Assembly: GCF_000953825.1 (NCBI RefSeq)
Contig: NZ_BBUL01000097.1
Span: 62,001 to 126,000, forward strand
Source of the DNA: Cellvibrio sp. OA-2007
Lineage (GTDB): Bacteria; Pseudomonadota; Gammaproteobacteria; Pseudomonadales; Cellvibrionaceae
DNA length: 64,000 nt
Reading direction: 5' to 3'
The translations under genes and the position numbers were made by a program. This document shows, piece after piece, positions 20,404-30,113 of the stretch. The stretch's first letter is position 1; each line of letters begins with the position of its first letter. A model generated the notes under the pieces. That model was not told the origin of the DNA, searched no databases, and worked only from the letters and a program-made list of their open reading frames with translations.

Positions 20404-21929
20404 TCCGGTTTTTCAGCAACTGGCTCAAGTGGCACCAACTCCAAGGTAAGTCCGCTTATTGTAGTTCCAGATGGTGGGCCACCTTTACGCACCGCTTTCA
20501 CACCTGTCGGTTTATGGTGCGCCTGCGCTTCAGTCACGCGCTTTTGTTCTTGCTGCAATACCAACGCAGCCTGTCTTTCATCAGCCTTACGTTTTAACTG
20601 CACCGCCATTTGCCGGCATTTATCCGCTTGCAATTGCATGTTCGGTATTTCAGTCAAAATATCAGCCAATAAATTATACGCATCAGGCAAACCGGAAAAC
20701 TCGGGATACAATTTATGGATACCATTAAGCAACTTCACCGCTAACTTTGAATCCCCCTGCTGCTTCAACAAAGTAGCCAGTTGCACACGCATGATGGGTG
20801 AATCGGGAAGATAATCAGGTGCGACAAACAAGATCTGCTTAAACGTTGGCGTCAGTTTATCGAATCGTTTGCGACGATTGAGGAATTCCAAATAGGTCAG
20901 CCCGTAATCTTCCATCAAAGCCGTTTTTTTGCATGCGTAAAGTAAATCAAAAAACTTATCAAAAAATAGGGGTTCATTGGGGTATTGCTTAAACGCATGG
21001 TAATAAAGCTTTACTAGCTGTTCGTAATCCCCTTCTTTTAGCATGACTTCAATTTTTGCGCTAAGCCGCTCCTGTTCACTGCGCTGTGAACCTTCATCGT
21101 CTTCATCCGAACGTGCGCTGTAACCTAATTGTTCTTGATATTGGAACAACATGTAGCCCATCAAATGAAACATCACCACTGTGTAGTAATTTGAAACAAT
21201 CGACTGCAACAAATACGACATTGCCGGAAACACTGCACCGATCCACTCATGCAAAACACCGACCGAGGTCATCATGATTAACATAAACACGATTAGCAGT
21301 CCGTAAGGCAAACCGATTGCGGCCATAAGCGCAATGGCGGCAAAAGGATTCATAGCCTCTAGCATATTTTCCGTTTGCGCAAAACGAATCAAAATAGCTG
21401 GATAAGAAAACACGGCGATGAAACCCAATAAACCACCGAGCGCTGCGCCGAGATAATAATAAGCAGCCCCAACAAGTACAGTTAACACCACTGTCATTAG
21501 CACCAGTTGCAATAACAACTTGATCCCGCCGGAATAGGCATCCATCACATCCGGGGCTTTCATTTCACCCATCGCGGTGCGTTCAAGACAAGTAAAGCTG
21601 TACTTCATCAGTGAGCCGGCAGCGAACAAATACATCGCTAAGGATAGAATCCATAAAAACGGCATAAGCGCTGCGAGCACTGAAATGATCGCTGTGATGA
21701 CAATCAAACTCATCGAGTTAGCATTGACCGGATACTTAAACGCCTCTTTTAACCTGCGCCAAAATGGCTCTACCGTATTGGCAGAACCGAGACTTTCCAG
21801 CACTGCGCCGCAAACAAAACAATGCGCTGCCCTGTGTGCGTCATCAACACATTTATCACATTGCCGACTATTGCAGGCACGGCACGCATAGGTGGCGCCA
21901 TCCAGCGGATGATATTTACAGTAATCCAC
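20400..21929 (-). CDS. Multi-pass membrane protein with N-terminal B-box-like zinc finger and helical-repeat C-terminus
   Basis: Unnamed 509-residue protein in three parts. Residues 1-42 hold a cysteine/histidine cluster (C4, H7, C16, C19, C24, C27, H32, H36, C37, C40) with B-box spacing, predicting two zinc sites. Residues about 75-275 hold five or six membrane segments (SLIVITAIISVLAAL, LVLMTVVLTVLVGAAYYYLG). Residues about 285-460 are soluble and helical, resembling TPR repeats (DYEQLVKLYYHAFKQYPNEP, RVQLATLLKQQGDSKLAVKL). The tail is charged and glutamine-rich. It lies 3' of the rhomboid gene and overlaps it by 14 bases, so the two are coupled. I know no defined function. Confidence 0.8.
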   Translation of the reverse strand: MDYCKYHPLDGATYACRACNSRQCDKCVDDAHRAAHCFVCGAVLESLGSANTVEPFWRRLKEAFKYPVNANSMSLIVITAIISVLAALMPFLWILSLAMYLFAAGSLMKYSFTCLERTAMGEMKAPDVMDAYSGGIKLLLQLVLMTVVLTVLVGAAYYYLGAALGGLLGFIAVFSYPAILIRFAQTENMLEAMNPFAAIALMAAIGLPYGLLIVFMLIMMTSVGVLHEWIGAVFPAMSYLLQSIVSNYYTVVMFHLMGYMLFQYQEQLGYSARSDEDDEGSQRSEQERLSAKIEVMLKEGDYEQLVKLYYHAFKQYPNEPLFFDKFFDLLYACKKTALMEDYGLTYLEFLNRRKRFDKLTPTFKQILFVAPDYLPDSPIMRVQLATLLKQQGDSKLAVKLLNGIHKLYPEFSGLPDAYNLLADILTEIPNMQLQADKCRQMAVQLKRKADERQAALVLQQEQKRVTEAQAHHKPTGVKAVRKGGPPSGTTISGLTLELVPLEPVAEKPD

Positions 21930-23358
21930 GTTCAGCTCCTTGTGCGAGTTGTTGGGCTACAGCATCGTAATGGGATTTTTTCCCCGTATCGCGCAAGCGC
22001 AGAAAGGCTGCCGCTAATTTGCTCGCGTAAACCGAAAAGGCTGGATTGTTACAACCGCGCGCCTGTAGCTGCAAAAATAATTGCTCCGCCGATTGCGGGC
22101 TTTCCAACGCAGTAAATTGCATGCCCAGTTTTAATGCAGCTTGCTCGGATAACTGCATGTGCACATCAGGATTATCCTTCCACACCTTGTCCAACTTTTT
22201 CACCTCTTCCGGCGCTAGCAGCGGCACTGTTAATAAGTTTAACGTTGCTGGCAAATAGGCGTCGCCTCGCGAAATTTTTAGCAAATTGTAGCGAATCATC
22301 GCCACATCAAAGGTGAGCCCTTTTTCCTTGATCAGTGCATCTACCAACGCGAGCGCTTGTTCAAAACGATGTTTTTCAATTGCCGCATAGATATCGGCCA
22401 ATTGTTGTTGACGAGGATCTATAGTTTGGTCAGTTTCAATATATTGCGTATTAAACATTTTACGGTTGAGCAACCATGCGATACCAATCAGAAATACACC
22501 TGCTACAAAACCGCCCGCATGCGCCATAAACGCCACATTGGATTCACTATCGCTGTGATAACTGTAAATTTCTTTGCCAATATAAAATGGCAAAATCAAC
22601 AGTGCTGGGGCACGAAAATACCCGACAAAAAAGAAAAACCAGTAAAAAAATTCAATTTTTTTCAAGCGAAAGACGGCGAGATACATCGCCATCACGCCAG
22701 AGATGGCACCAGACGCTCCCACCAGCGGTGTAGTGCTGCTCCAATCAGACGCCACCTGTGCAAAGCCAGCAGCAACACCAGATAACAAATAGAATAATAA
22801 AAATCGCCAATGGCCAATTGCCGCCTCTACCGCAAAGCCACAGATAATTAAAAAGAACATATTGCCCAGCAAATGCATAATATCGCCATGCAAAAACTGA
22901 TGCGTAATAAACGTGGAGACGCGCATATCGCTCGCTCGCAAACCATTGGCGATGTAGCTAACAGATTGTAATTGCGCATGCAGGCGCGTCCGCTCAGGCG
23001 CCCATTCGGCGTAATAATCCGGGGTAAAATAGCTGCGGTAATTTTTCTGCAGATAGGCGTAGAAGGCTTCGTTCATCACCATATCGCCAATAATCAAGTC
23101 AACATCACCCTGCTGAAATTGTTGGCGATAATTCTTCAGCAGTGTGAGGTCCTGCTTTTCTTCCAGATACTTTTCAAATACCGGCCACTCTTGCGCAAAA
23201 TAATCTCTGGCTTGATAAGTAGTAATGGCCTCGATAATTTTTTTGGTATCGCCGCTCTGGTAGAAAAAAAACACCATCACGTTCATCAATACCAGTGCAC
23301 ACAGCACTAGCGGAGCATTGCGCCAATCCAGTTGTTTTTCAGTCGGGACTATAATCAT
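21916..23358 (-). CDS. Rhomboid-family intramembrane serine protease
   Basis: The 480-residue protein has the rhomboid catalytic set: His162 and Asn166 in HLLGN, the nucleophile Ser216 in GASGAISG, and His280 in MAHAGGF. Two features differ from GlpG-type rhomboids: about 105 soluble residues (34-140) between the first membrane helix and the catalytic core, and a 170-residue helical C-terminal extension (about 310-480). It is the first gene of a two-gene unit with the zinc-finger membrane protein. Its substrate is unknown; the partner is one candidate. Confidence 0.92.
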   Translation of the reverse strand: MIIVPTEKQLDWRNAPLVLCALVLMNVMVFFFYQSGDTKKIIEAITTYQARDYFAQEWPVFEKYLEEKQDLTLLKNYRQQFQQGDVDLIIGDMVMNEAFYAYLQKNYRSYFTPDYYAEWAPERTRLHAQLQSVSYIANGLRASDMRVSTFITHQFLHGDIMHLLGNMFFLIICGFAVEAAIGHWRFLLFYLLSGVAAGFAQVASDWSSTTPLVGASGAISGVMAMYLAVFRLKKIEFFYWFFFFVGYFRAPALLILPFYIGKEIYSYHSDSESNVAFMAHAGGFVAGVFLIGIAWLLNRKMFNTQYIETDQTIDPRQQQLADIYAAIEKHRFEQALALVDALIKEKGLTFDVAMIRYNLLKISRGDAYLPATLNLLTVPLLAPEEVKKLDKVWKDNPDVHMQLSEQAALKLGMQFTALESPQSAEQLFLQLQARGCNNPAFSVYASKLAAAFLRLRDTGKKSHYDAVAQQLAQGAERGLL

Positions 23359-23563
23359 TTTTTATTCTCTATTCCTTTTGGGTAACACATTTCATCAAAA
23401 CAGTCGGCCTCACAGCTGACCAACGCCACGCCACTATGAATTCTACCCAACCTTTGCCGCCACACCTAATGCGGATTTAACCTAACCTCAATACGGCAGT
23501 GACTCCCATCAGCAAATCACTCCCCCCAAAGTTGACTATATATGAAGGCAGCCCACTTTCCTC

Positions 23564-23591
23564 TTGACACTTTTTCACTGATCGGTAATAT
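23564..23591 (+). promoter_or_regulatory. Sigma-70 promoter of the TonB-receptor gene
   Basis: TTGACA (23564-23569), 16-base spacer, TAATAT (23586-23591). It predicts a start near 23598 and a leader of about 40 bases ending in the ribosome binding site GAGAGGA. The rest of 23359-23639 holds nothing else that I recognise. Confidence 0.75.
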
Positions 23592-23639
23592 TAGCCTATA
23601 AATATGATATATATAACAATCGATAAATGAGAGGAAGCC

Positions 23640-26351
23640 ATGAGATACACCGCATCAACCCGTTTTGCACACTCCAGCCTGTTTTTGGCCATTAGCCTGT
23701 TCGCTTCTTTGGCCAATGCGCAAAGTGCGGCTAAAGATGATCTGGTCGAAGAGGTACTGGTTACCGGCAAGTTCTTGAAAAGCCTGCAATCTGCCGCAGA
23801 GATCAAACGTAACTCCGCCAGTGTAGTAGAAGCTATCTCGGCCGAGGATATCGGCCAACTGCCCGATGTATCCATCAGCGACTCTTTAAAGCGTCTCCCC
23901 GGCTTGGCACAGGATCGCGACCGTGGCAATGGCAGCCAAATTTCTATTCGCGGCATGGGCGGCATGCTCGGCTTCACGACGCTGAACGGCCGGGAAGTAG
24001 CGATTCTGGAAGAAACGCGCAATATCCGATACGACCAATTTCCATCGGAATTAATCAATGCTGCGCAGGTTTACAAAACACCTCAAGCATGGATTCCAGA
24101 AGGCGGGGTGTCAGGCACCGTCAACTTGGATACGATCAAGCCACTCGATTACGATTCGACCAAAGTGGTAGTGGACCTGCGCGCAACTTTATCCGAACTA
24201 GGGAAGGATATAGATGATGCCGCCAACGATGGCATGGGCCAACGCATCAGCATTTCTTATATCGATCAATTCCTAGATGACACACTCGGTGTTGCCATCG
24301 GCTATTCAGGCCGCTCTGAAGCTATTGCCACACAGCGCGCAGAAATTTGGAATTATGGTGATACCTGGCACAACACCCAATGGAATAACCAACTGGGCGC
24401 AAATGTGATCGCACCATGGGGCGGCTCTGCTCTGGTGCGTGGCGGCGAAGATGAGCGCCAAGGTGTAATGGGCGCAATTCAATGGCAACCCAATGACAAT
24501 TTGGAAATCAGCTATGACGGCTTTTGGTCATCTTTTGATATACGCGAGAATCAGCGCGGCTTTGATTTTCAAATCAGCAACAATTTTGATAACCAATGGA
24601 ATTTAATCGAGACAGCGCCCACCGCATACACCAACAGCGATCTCGGCGCGGGCGCAGTGGATTTACTTTCCGGCACAGTTAACCTCAGCTCGCTACGTAA
24701 TCTGAATGAGGAATATGTGCAAGATGATGAGCTCTCCAGCCACGGAGTGAACGTAAAGTGGACGCAAGATTTATGGACCATTGCAGCTGACGCGGGCGTA
24801 TCGGAAACCAGCCGCAACAAGCGCTGGGCAACTGTGCGTACCGAAAATAGCGCACCTGGCCGCGCAACCTTCGGGGCAACAACTGATGGCCGCATGACGT
24901 TCAAATTGCTCGATGCATCACTCACTAACACTAACAGCAATCAGGTCGCGAATATTCAGGTTCAGCCCCAAGCAGAAGGCGGCGATGAACTCAGCTCATT
25001 TAAACTGGATTTCACTCGCGAAATTGATACAGGTTTATTGCAAGCAGTTAAGTTCGGTGCCGCCATTTCCAGCCGCGATAAATTTGAACACGGACAAATC
25101 TGGTCGCAGACCGTTACACAAAATGCCGGTTCAGCGATTCCTGCAAGCGCTATTATCGATGCAAAAAGTGATAGCTATTGGAGCGACCTGCCCGACTATT
25201 TAGCGGTAAATCGCGCTGCCGTGATTAACAACTACTTCGGCGGTTTAAAAAATCCAACTCCAGGTGATGCCGATGATTTAATTTCCAGCTGGGATGTGAG
25301 TGAAGATATAAGCGCACAATACATTCAGTTGGATATGGGCACAGAAGTGTTTGGTCTGGCGCTAACCGGTAACCTCGGTGTACGCAGTGTTGAAACCGAA
25401 ACCACCTCTAGCGGCTACCAACAAGGTGAAGATGTTTGGGTAGAAGTAACTCCCGGCAACTGGCAGCCTCAACAAGTGGTAGAAGCTATTTCTGTTGATC
25501 ATGACTACAGTGATGTATTGCCGAGCACCAACTGGACATTACATTTAAACGATGAGCAGCTGCTACGTTTTGCCGCTGCTAAAACCATGGCACGAGCGCC
25601 AGTGAATATGATGAGCCCAAGCCTGAATCTCAATCAGGATTTATGGGGCTCCAACCCGGGTGAATCGACGTCTGGCAATCCCAAGCTAGATCCATTCCGC
25701 GCCGATCAAGCCGACCTGTCTTACGAATGGTATTACGCAGAAGGCTCGCAATTTGCTGCAACACTTTTCTATAAAGATTTGGAAAGTTTTATCGCTCGCG
25801 CCGCCGATGCAGAAACGGTGGTGAATAATGGCAAAGAGTACACGGTATCGCGCCCAATTAATGGCAGCGGCGGTTATATTCGCGGTTACGAATTATTGTG
25901 GCAGCAATCGTTTGATTTTTTGCCCGCGCCGTTTAATGGCCTGGGTATTTATACCAACTACTCGCACAACGAATCGAACGTTGAACAATTTGTACCGCTT
26001 AACAGCGATTACAAAGCGGGTCTGACGGGCTTGTCGGAAGATGTTGCCAACTTTACCCTCTGGTACTATCTGAATGGGTTTGAAGCGCGCACCTCATACA
26101 GCTATCGCAGTGCATTCCAACGCGACATTAATTTGGTGATGGGCGAAGAAGGCATGAACGATGCGGAAGGTTATTGGGATTTAAGCCTTTCTTACGAATT
26201 TAATGATCACTATAAAGTTTATTTCCAAGTACAAAACCTCACCGACGAGCCCTACAAAACCTATGGTTTGGAATCTAACAATCCAAACCATATCAACAAA
26301 TATGAAGAGTTTGGTACACGCTATTCCGTCGGTTTGAATTGGAAGCTGTAA
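23640..26351 (+). CDS. TonB-dependent outer-membrane receptor, probably for galactan oligosaccharides
   Basis: Outer-membrane active transporter of 903 residues. A signal peptide ends near ASLANA-QS (residue 28). It is followed by a TonB-box-like stretch (EEVLVTGKFL) and a plug domain (AEDIGQLPDVSISDSLKRLP; ISIRGM), then a 22-strand-type barrel with the terminal motif EFGTRYSVGLNWKL. The sequence resembles the large Caulobacter/Xanthomonas-type receptors used for plant oligosaccharides. Followed by GH53 and GH2 genes on the same strand, it most likely takes up beta-1,4-galacto-oligosaccharides; the ligand is inferred from context. A hairpin with a T-run ends the gene 34 bases before the GH53 start. 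Confidence 0.9.
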   Translation: MRYTASTRFAHSSLFLAISLFASLANAQSAAKDDLVEEVLVTGKFLKSLQSAAEIKRNSASVVEAISAEDIGQLPDVSISDSLKRLPGLAQDRDRGNGSQISIRGMGGMLGFTTLNGREVAILEETRNIRYDQFPSELINAAQVYKTPQAWIPEGGVSGTVNLDTIKPLDYDSTKVVVDLRATLSELGKDIDDAANDGMGQRISISYIDQFLDDTLGVAIGYSGRSEAIATQRAEIWNYGDTWHNTQWNNQLGANVIAPWGGSALVRGGEDERQGVMGAIQWQPNDNLEISYDGFWSSFDIRENQRGFDFQISNNFDNQWNLIETAPTAYTNSDLGAGAVDLLSGTVNLSSLRNLNEEYVQDDELSSHGVNVKWTQDLWTIAADAGVSETSRNKRWATVRTENSAPGRATFGATTDGRMTFKLLDASLTNTNSNQVANIQVQPQAEGGDELSSFKLDFTREIDTGLLQAVKFGAAISSRDKFEHGQIWSQTVTQNAGSAIPASAIIDAKSDSYWSDLPDYLAVNRAAVINNYFGGLKNPTPGDADDLISSWDVSEDISAQYIQLDMGTEVFGLALTGNLGVRSVETETTSSGYQQGEDVWVEVTPGNWQPQQVVEAISVDHDYSDVLPSTNWTLHLNDEQLLRFAAAKTMARAPVNMMSPSLNLNQDLWGSNPGESTSGNPKLDPFRADQADLSYEWYYAEGSQFAATLFYKDLESFIARAADAETVVNNGKEYTVSRPINGSGGYIRGYELLWQQSFDFLPAPFNGLGIYTNYSHNESNVEQFVPLNSDYKAGLTGLSEDVANFTLWYYLNGFEARTSYSYRSAFQRDINLVMGEEGMNDAEGYWDLSLSYEFNDHYKVYFQVQNLTDEPYKTYGLESNNPNHINKYEEFGTRYSVGLNWKL

Positions 26352-26392
26352 TAAGCATACGTGTGTAAGTTGTAAATGGAATCCTCCCTTAT

Positions 26393-26420
26393 TGCGGCTG
26401 CTTCGGCAGCCGATTTTTTT
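26393..26420 (+). terminator. UUCG-loop terminator between the receptor and GH53 genes
   Basis: CGGCTGC (26395-26401), TTCG loop, GCAGCCG (26406-26412), then a seven-base T-run. It would end most receptor transcripts and lower expression of the enzymes behind it, or the GH53 gene has its own start within about 30 bases. Confidence 0.88.
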
Positions 26421-26445
26421 GGCCTTTTGCTAGCGTGACACTGTT

Positions 26446-27567
26446 ATGAAATTTTCGCTAAAAACGTTAATCGTCACTCTTGGTAGTTTACTTACAAGTT
26501 TATGCCTGTACAGCTGGGCCGAAAAACCCTTTTATGTGGGCGCTGATTTATCCTATGTCAATGAAATGGAAGACTGTGGTGCAACCTATCGCGATAAAGG
26601 AAAAAAAGTTGACCCATTTACCTTGTTTGCCAACAACGGCGCAGACATTGTGCGTGTACGTATTTGGCACAACGCTGAATGGACAAAATATTCGGATTAC
26701 TATGATGTAGAAAAAACACTACAGCGCGCGAAAGACAACAAGATGAAAACCCTGCTGGATTTTCACTATTCCGATACCTGGACTGACCCGGAAAAACAAT
26801 TTATCCCAAAAGCCTGGGCGCATATCACTGACACTAATGAATTAGCCAAAGCGCTTTACGATTACACCACTGAAACCCTTCGCAAACTCGATGAAAAAAA
26901 CCTGTTGCCGGATATGGTTCAAGTCGGCAATGAAACCAATATCGAAATACTGCAACAAGAAAAATCCATCGTACATGGCATTCCCAACTGGCCACGCAAT
27001 GCACAACTATTAAATAGCGGAATTAAAGCCGTGCGCGATTACAGCAAAGCGTCAAACAAATCCATTCAAATAGTGCTGCACATAGCGCAACCGGAAAATG
27101 CACTTTGGTGGTTTAAACAAGCTAGCGAAAATGGCATTAAAGATTACGATATTATCGGTCTCTCCTACTACCCGCAGTGGTCTACCTATAAGCTGCCGGA
27201 TTTGCCGGACGCCATTAAAACATTAAAAAACACCTATCAAAAAGAAGTGATGATTGTTGAAACTGCCTACCCTTGGACATTAAAAAACTTTGACCAAGCA
27301 GGCAATGTACTGGGTGAAAAAGCAATACAACCGGAGTACCCAGCCACCGTAAAAGGTCAATTGTTTTATCTGCTAGCATTAACCCAATTTGTGAAAGCCG
27401 CAGGTGGATTAGGGGTAATCTATTGGGAGCCGGCGTGGGTCAGCAACCGCTGCAAAACTCTGTGGGGCCGCGGCTCACACTGGGAAAATGCCAGTTTTTT
27501 TGATGCAACGCGCCGTAACAACGCTCTGCCCGCCTTTTTATTCTTTTCGGCAGAGTACACCGAATAA
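26446..27567 (+). CDS. GH53 endo-beta-1,4-galactanase (first copy)
   Basis: Cleaves beta-1,4-galactan, the side chain of rhamnogalacturonan I. The 373-residue protein starts with a signal peptide ending near YSWA-EK (residue 25). GH53 hallmarks are VGADLSYVNEMED, VRVRIWHN, LLDFHYSDTWTDP, acid/base Glu163 in VGNETN, and nucleophile Glu272 in MIVETAYPW. The C-terminal GRGSHWENASFFD is also typical. It differs clearly from the second GH53 at 32873-33880. It sits between the TonB receptor and the GH2 gene, so periplasmic or surface hydrolysis of the same substrate is likely. Confidence 0.94.
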   Translation: MKFSLKTLIVTLGSLLTSLCLYSWAEKPFYVGADLSYVNEMEDCGATYRDKGKKVDPFTLFANNGADIVRVRIWHNAEWTKYSDYYDVEKTLQRAKDNKMKTLLDFHYSDTWTDPEKQFIPKAWAHITDTNELAKALYDYTTETLRKLDEKNLLPDMVQVGNETNIEILQQEKSIVHGIPNWPRNAQLLNSGIKAVRDYSKASNKSIQIVLHIAQPENALWWFKQASENGIKDYDIIGLSYYPQWSTYKLPDLPDAIKTLKNTYQKEVMIVETAYPWTLKNFDQAGNVLGEKAIQPEYPATVKGQLFYLLALTQFVKAAGGLGVIYWEPAWVSNRCKTLWGRGSHWENASFFDATRRNNALPAFLFFSAEYTE

Positions 27568-27611
27568 TTAAACTCCCCCTGTAATTTAAAAGAAAACGAG
27601 TGAGAGACATT

Positions 27612-29975
27612 ATGATAAATACCAAATTTTTCAACCGGGGCAAATTTTACATGTACAGCCTTGCGCTCTGCAGCCTTATCACCGGCTGCTCGCCCAGCGC
27701 ACAAAATACAGCCCCGATTGCAGACATGCTCTATGACAAAGACTGGCAATTTTTCCGCAGCGACAGTGCGCTCGATTTAGCCGCAGCACAGCAATACAAA
27801 AACTGGGAAACGGTGCAAATTCCCCACACACCCAAAATTGAACCACTGGTTGTTAACGAACAATTTCAAGGCGATGCATGGTATAAAAAAATAATTACAA
27901 TGCAGGAAAGCTGGCAGGAAAAACAAATCTCACTGAAATTTGAAGCAGCTATGAACGTGGCCGAGGTATGGCTCAACAGCGAAAAACTGGCAACTCATGT
28001 GGGCGGCTATTTACCTTTTACTGTCAACCTCACTAAAAGATTAAAATGGGATGCGCCTAATGAATTAATGGTACGCCTGGATAACCGCGACAACCCTGTC
28101 ACCGGTCCGAAGCCATTAAAGGATTTGGATTTTAATACCTACGGCGGCATTTATCGTCATGTGTATTTGCAGATCAATAATGACCTGCACATTACTGATG
28201 CAGTCGCAGCAGGCAAAACTGCCAGTGGTGGAATTTTTGTAAGCTATCCACAGGTTACAGAAAAACAAGCCACTATCAGGATAAAAACACATGTCGCCAA
28301 TACCCATATTGATCCAAAACAATTCCGTGTGGAGCAAACATTATTAGCAGGCGACAAAGTAATCGTTAATCAAACCGGCGAACTGCAAACCGTAAATGGA
28401 AATACCGACGCGGAAAATACTATTGATTTAGTACTTGCCAATCCACAACTCTGGTCGCCGAAAAAACCTAACCTCTACAACCTGGTTACTCGCGTTTATG
28501 AAGGCGATTCACTGGTTGACGAGCAAACCACTCGAATTGGTATCCGCGAATTTAAATGGGTCAAAAATCAGCTCTTGATCAACGGTCAGCCAATCTTTTT
28601 ACGCGGTGTAAATCGTCATCAGGAATATCCGTATGTGGGTTATGCAACGTCTGACGCCGCAGATTATCGCGACGCTGTAAAAATAAAATCCGCTGGATTC
28701 GATTACGTGCGCCTATCACATTACCCACATTCGCCCGCGTTTATGGCCGCTGCCGATGAATTGGGGCTGGTCTTGCTGGATTCGATTTTAGGCTGGCAAT
28801 ATTTTTCTGAAGACCCGGCATTTCAAGCCCAGATTCAACAAACCTGTCGCGATTTAATTCGCCGCGACCGCAACCATCCATCCGTAATGGCCTGGGAGTG
28901 CTCGTTAAACGAATCCTGGATGACCGAATCTTTTATAGATTCACTTACTCAAATTATCGATGAAGAATATCCAGGGGCTATGTCTGCTGGCTGGCAGGAA
29001 TATGGTTACGACATTTACTTACAGGCACGCCAACACCGATTGGAACATTACAAAAAACCAACGAAACCTTACATCGTCAGCGAATACGGTGATTGGGAAT
29101 ACTACGCCATGAATGCCGGTTTAAACCAAACCGCTTGGGCAAATTTATTGCAAGCTGACCGCTCCAGCCGCCAATTGTTAAGCGATGGCGAAACACGTTT
29201 ATTGCAACAAGCCGCTAATATTCAGGAAGCGCACAACGATAACTTCAACACACCCGCATTTGCTGACGGCTACTGGGTAATGTTTGATTACAACCGTGGT
29301 TACGCTCCAGACCTGGAGGCATCAGGCATTATGAGCATCGACCGCCTACCTAAATACAGCTACTACTTCTACCAAAGTCAACGCGACGCCAATGAAGTTT
29401 CCGAAAAATTTAGTTCAGGCCCTATGGTATTTATCGCCAGTGAATGGAACGAAAAATCTGATACCAATGTGCGCGTATTCAGTAATGCGGATGAAGTAGA
29501 ACTGTTGCTTAACGGAAAAATTATTGCCAAACAAACACCGGACCAAAACGGCAACAGCAACAATTTGCCACACCCACCGTTCACCTTTGCATTGGAAAAA
29601 TTTGAAGCAGGTGAATTAAAAGCCATTGCGTACATCAATGGCAAAGCCGTCGCCGAACATCGTCAGGTTACCGCAGGTGCCGCAAAAAGTTTGCGACTAA
29701 CCTTAGACACCAGCGGCAAAGCTGCACAAGCAGGCGTTAAGGATGCAATATTTGTATACGCGCAATTAGTAGATAGTGATGGCAATCCAACGTACAGCAA
29801 TAATGTCCCTGTCTCCTTCAGTGTGAAAGGCAGTGCAAAACTAATCAGCCCTGTAGAAGTGAACACCAGCGGAGGTATTGCCAGTGCGTTAATTGAGATT
29901 GGTGATTCAATCGAAGGAGTTAGCCTTAGTGCAAACAGTGGGGAACTTGCTCCAGCCAACATCAATTTCCAATAA
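27612..29975 (+). CDS. GH2 beta-galactosidase-like lipoprotein
   Basis: Probable exo-beta-galactosidase releasing galactose from galacto-oligosaccharides. The 787-residue product begins with a lipoprotein signal (lipobox ITGC), then a GH2 sugar-binding domain (VAEVWLNSEKLATHVGGYLPF), an immunoglobulin-like domain, and the GH2 TIM barrel (GQPIFLRGVNRHQEYPYVG) with acid/base Glu434 (SLNESW) and nucleophile Glu491 (VSEYGDWE). The C-terminus has a DUF4982-like domain (FSNADEVELLLNGK) and a bacterial Ig-like domain (NVPVSFSVKG). ATG 27612 has GAGAG five bases upstream; a GTG four codons earlier also exists. Other GH2 activities cannot be excluded, but the GH53 neighbour favours galactose release. 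Confidence 0.9.
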   Translation: MINTKFFNRGKFYMYSLALCSLITGCSPSAQNTAPIADMLYDKDWQFFRSDSALDLAAAQQYKNWETVQIPHTPKIEPLVVNEQFQGDAWYKKIITMQESWQEKQISLKFEAAMNVAEVWLNSEKLATHVGGYLPFTVNLTKRLKWDAPNELMVRLDNRDNPVTGPKPLKDLDFNTYGGIYRHVYLQINNDLHITDAVAAGKTASGGIFVSYPQVTEKQATIRIKTHVANTHIDPKQFRVEQTLLAGDKVIVNQTGELQTVNGNTDAENTIDLVLANPQLWSPKKPNLYNLVTRVYEGDSLVDEQTTRIGIREFKWVKNQLLINGQPIFLRGVNRHQEYPYVGYATSDAADYRDAVKIKSAGFDYVRLSHYPHSPAFMAAADELGLVLLDSILGWQYFSEDPAFQAQIQQTCRDLIRRDRNHPSVMAWECSLNESWMTESFIDSLTQIIDEEYPGAMSAGWQEYGYDIYLQARQHRLEHYKKPTKPYIVSEYGDWEYYAMNAGLNQTAWANLLQADRSSRQLLSDGETRLLQQAANIQEAHNDNFNTPAFADGYWVMFDYNRGYAPDLEASGIMSIDRLPKYSYYFYQSQRDANEVSEKFSSGPMVFIASEWNEKSDTNVRVFSNADEVELLLNGKIIAKQTPDQNGNSNNLPHPPFTFALEKFEAGELKAIAYINGKAVAEHRQVTAGAAKSLRLTLDTSGKAAQAGVKDAIFVYAQLVDSDGNPTYSNNVPVSFSVKGSAKLISPVEVNTSGGIASALIEIGDSIEGVSLSANSGELAPANINFQ

Positions 29976-29992
29976 CATTTTTAAGAGAGCAG

Positions 29993-30019
29993 AAAAGCCG
30001 TTAAAGGCACGGCTTTTTT
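29993..30019 (+). terminator. Terminator after the GH2 gene
   Basis: AAAAGCCG / CGGCTTTT with a nine-base loop followed by TTTTTT, 18 bases past the stop. It ends the galactan operon. Confidence 0.85.
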
Positions 30020-30113
30020 GGTTTCTTCAACAAACGGGTTGCCTGGAGCTGACAGCTGAGATCAATATAAAAATACAGTCCAGTATTATTTTACGTAGTT
30101 TTAGATAAAAACA

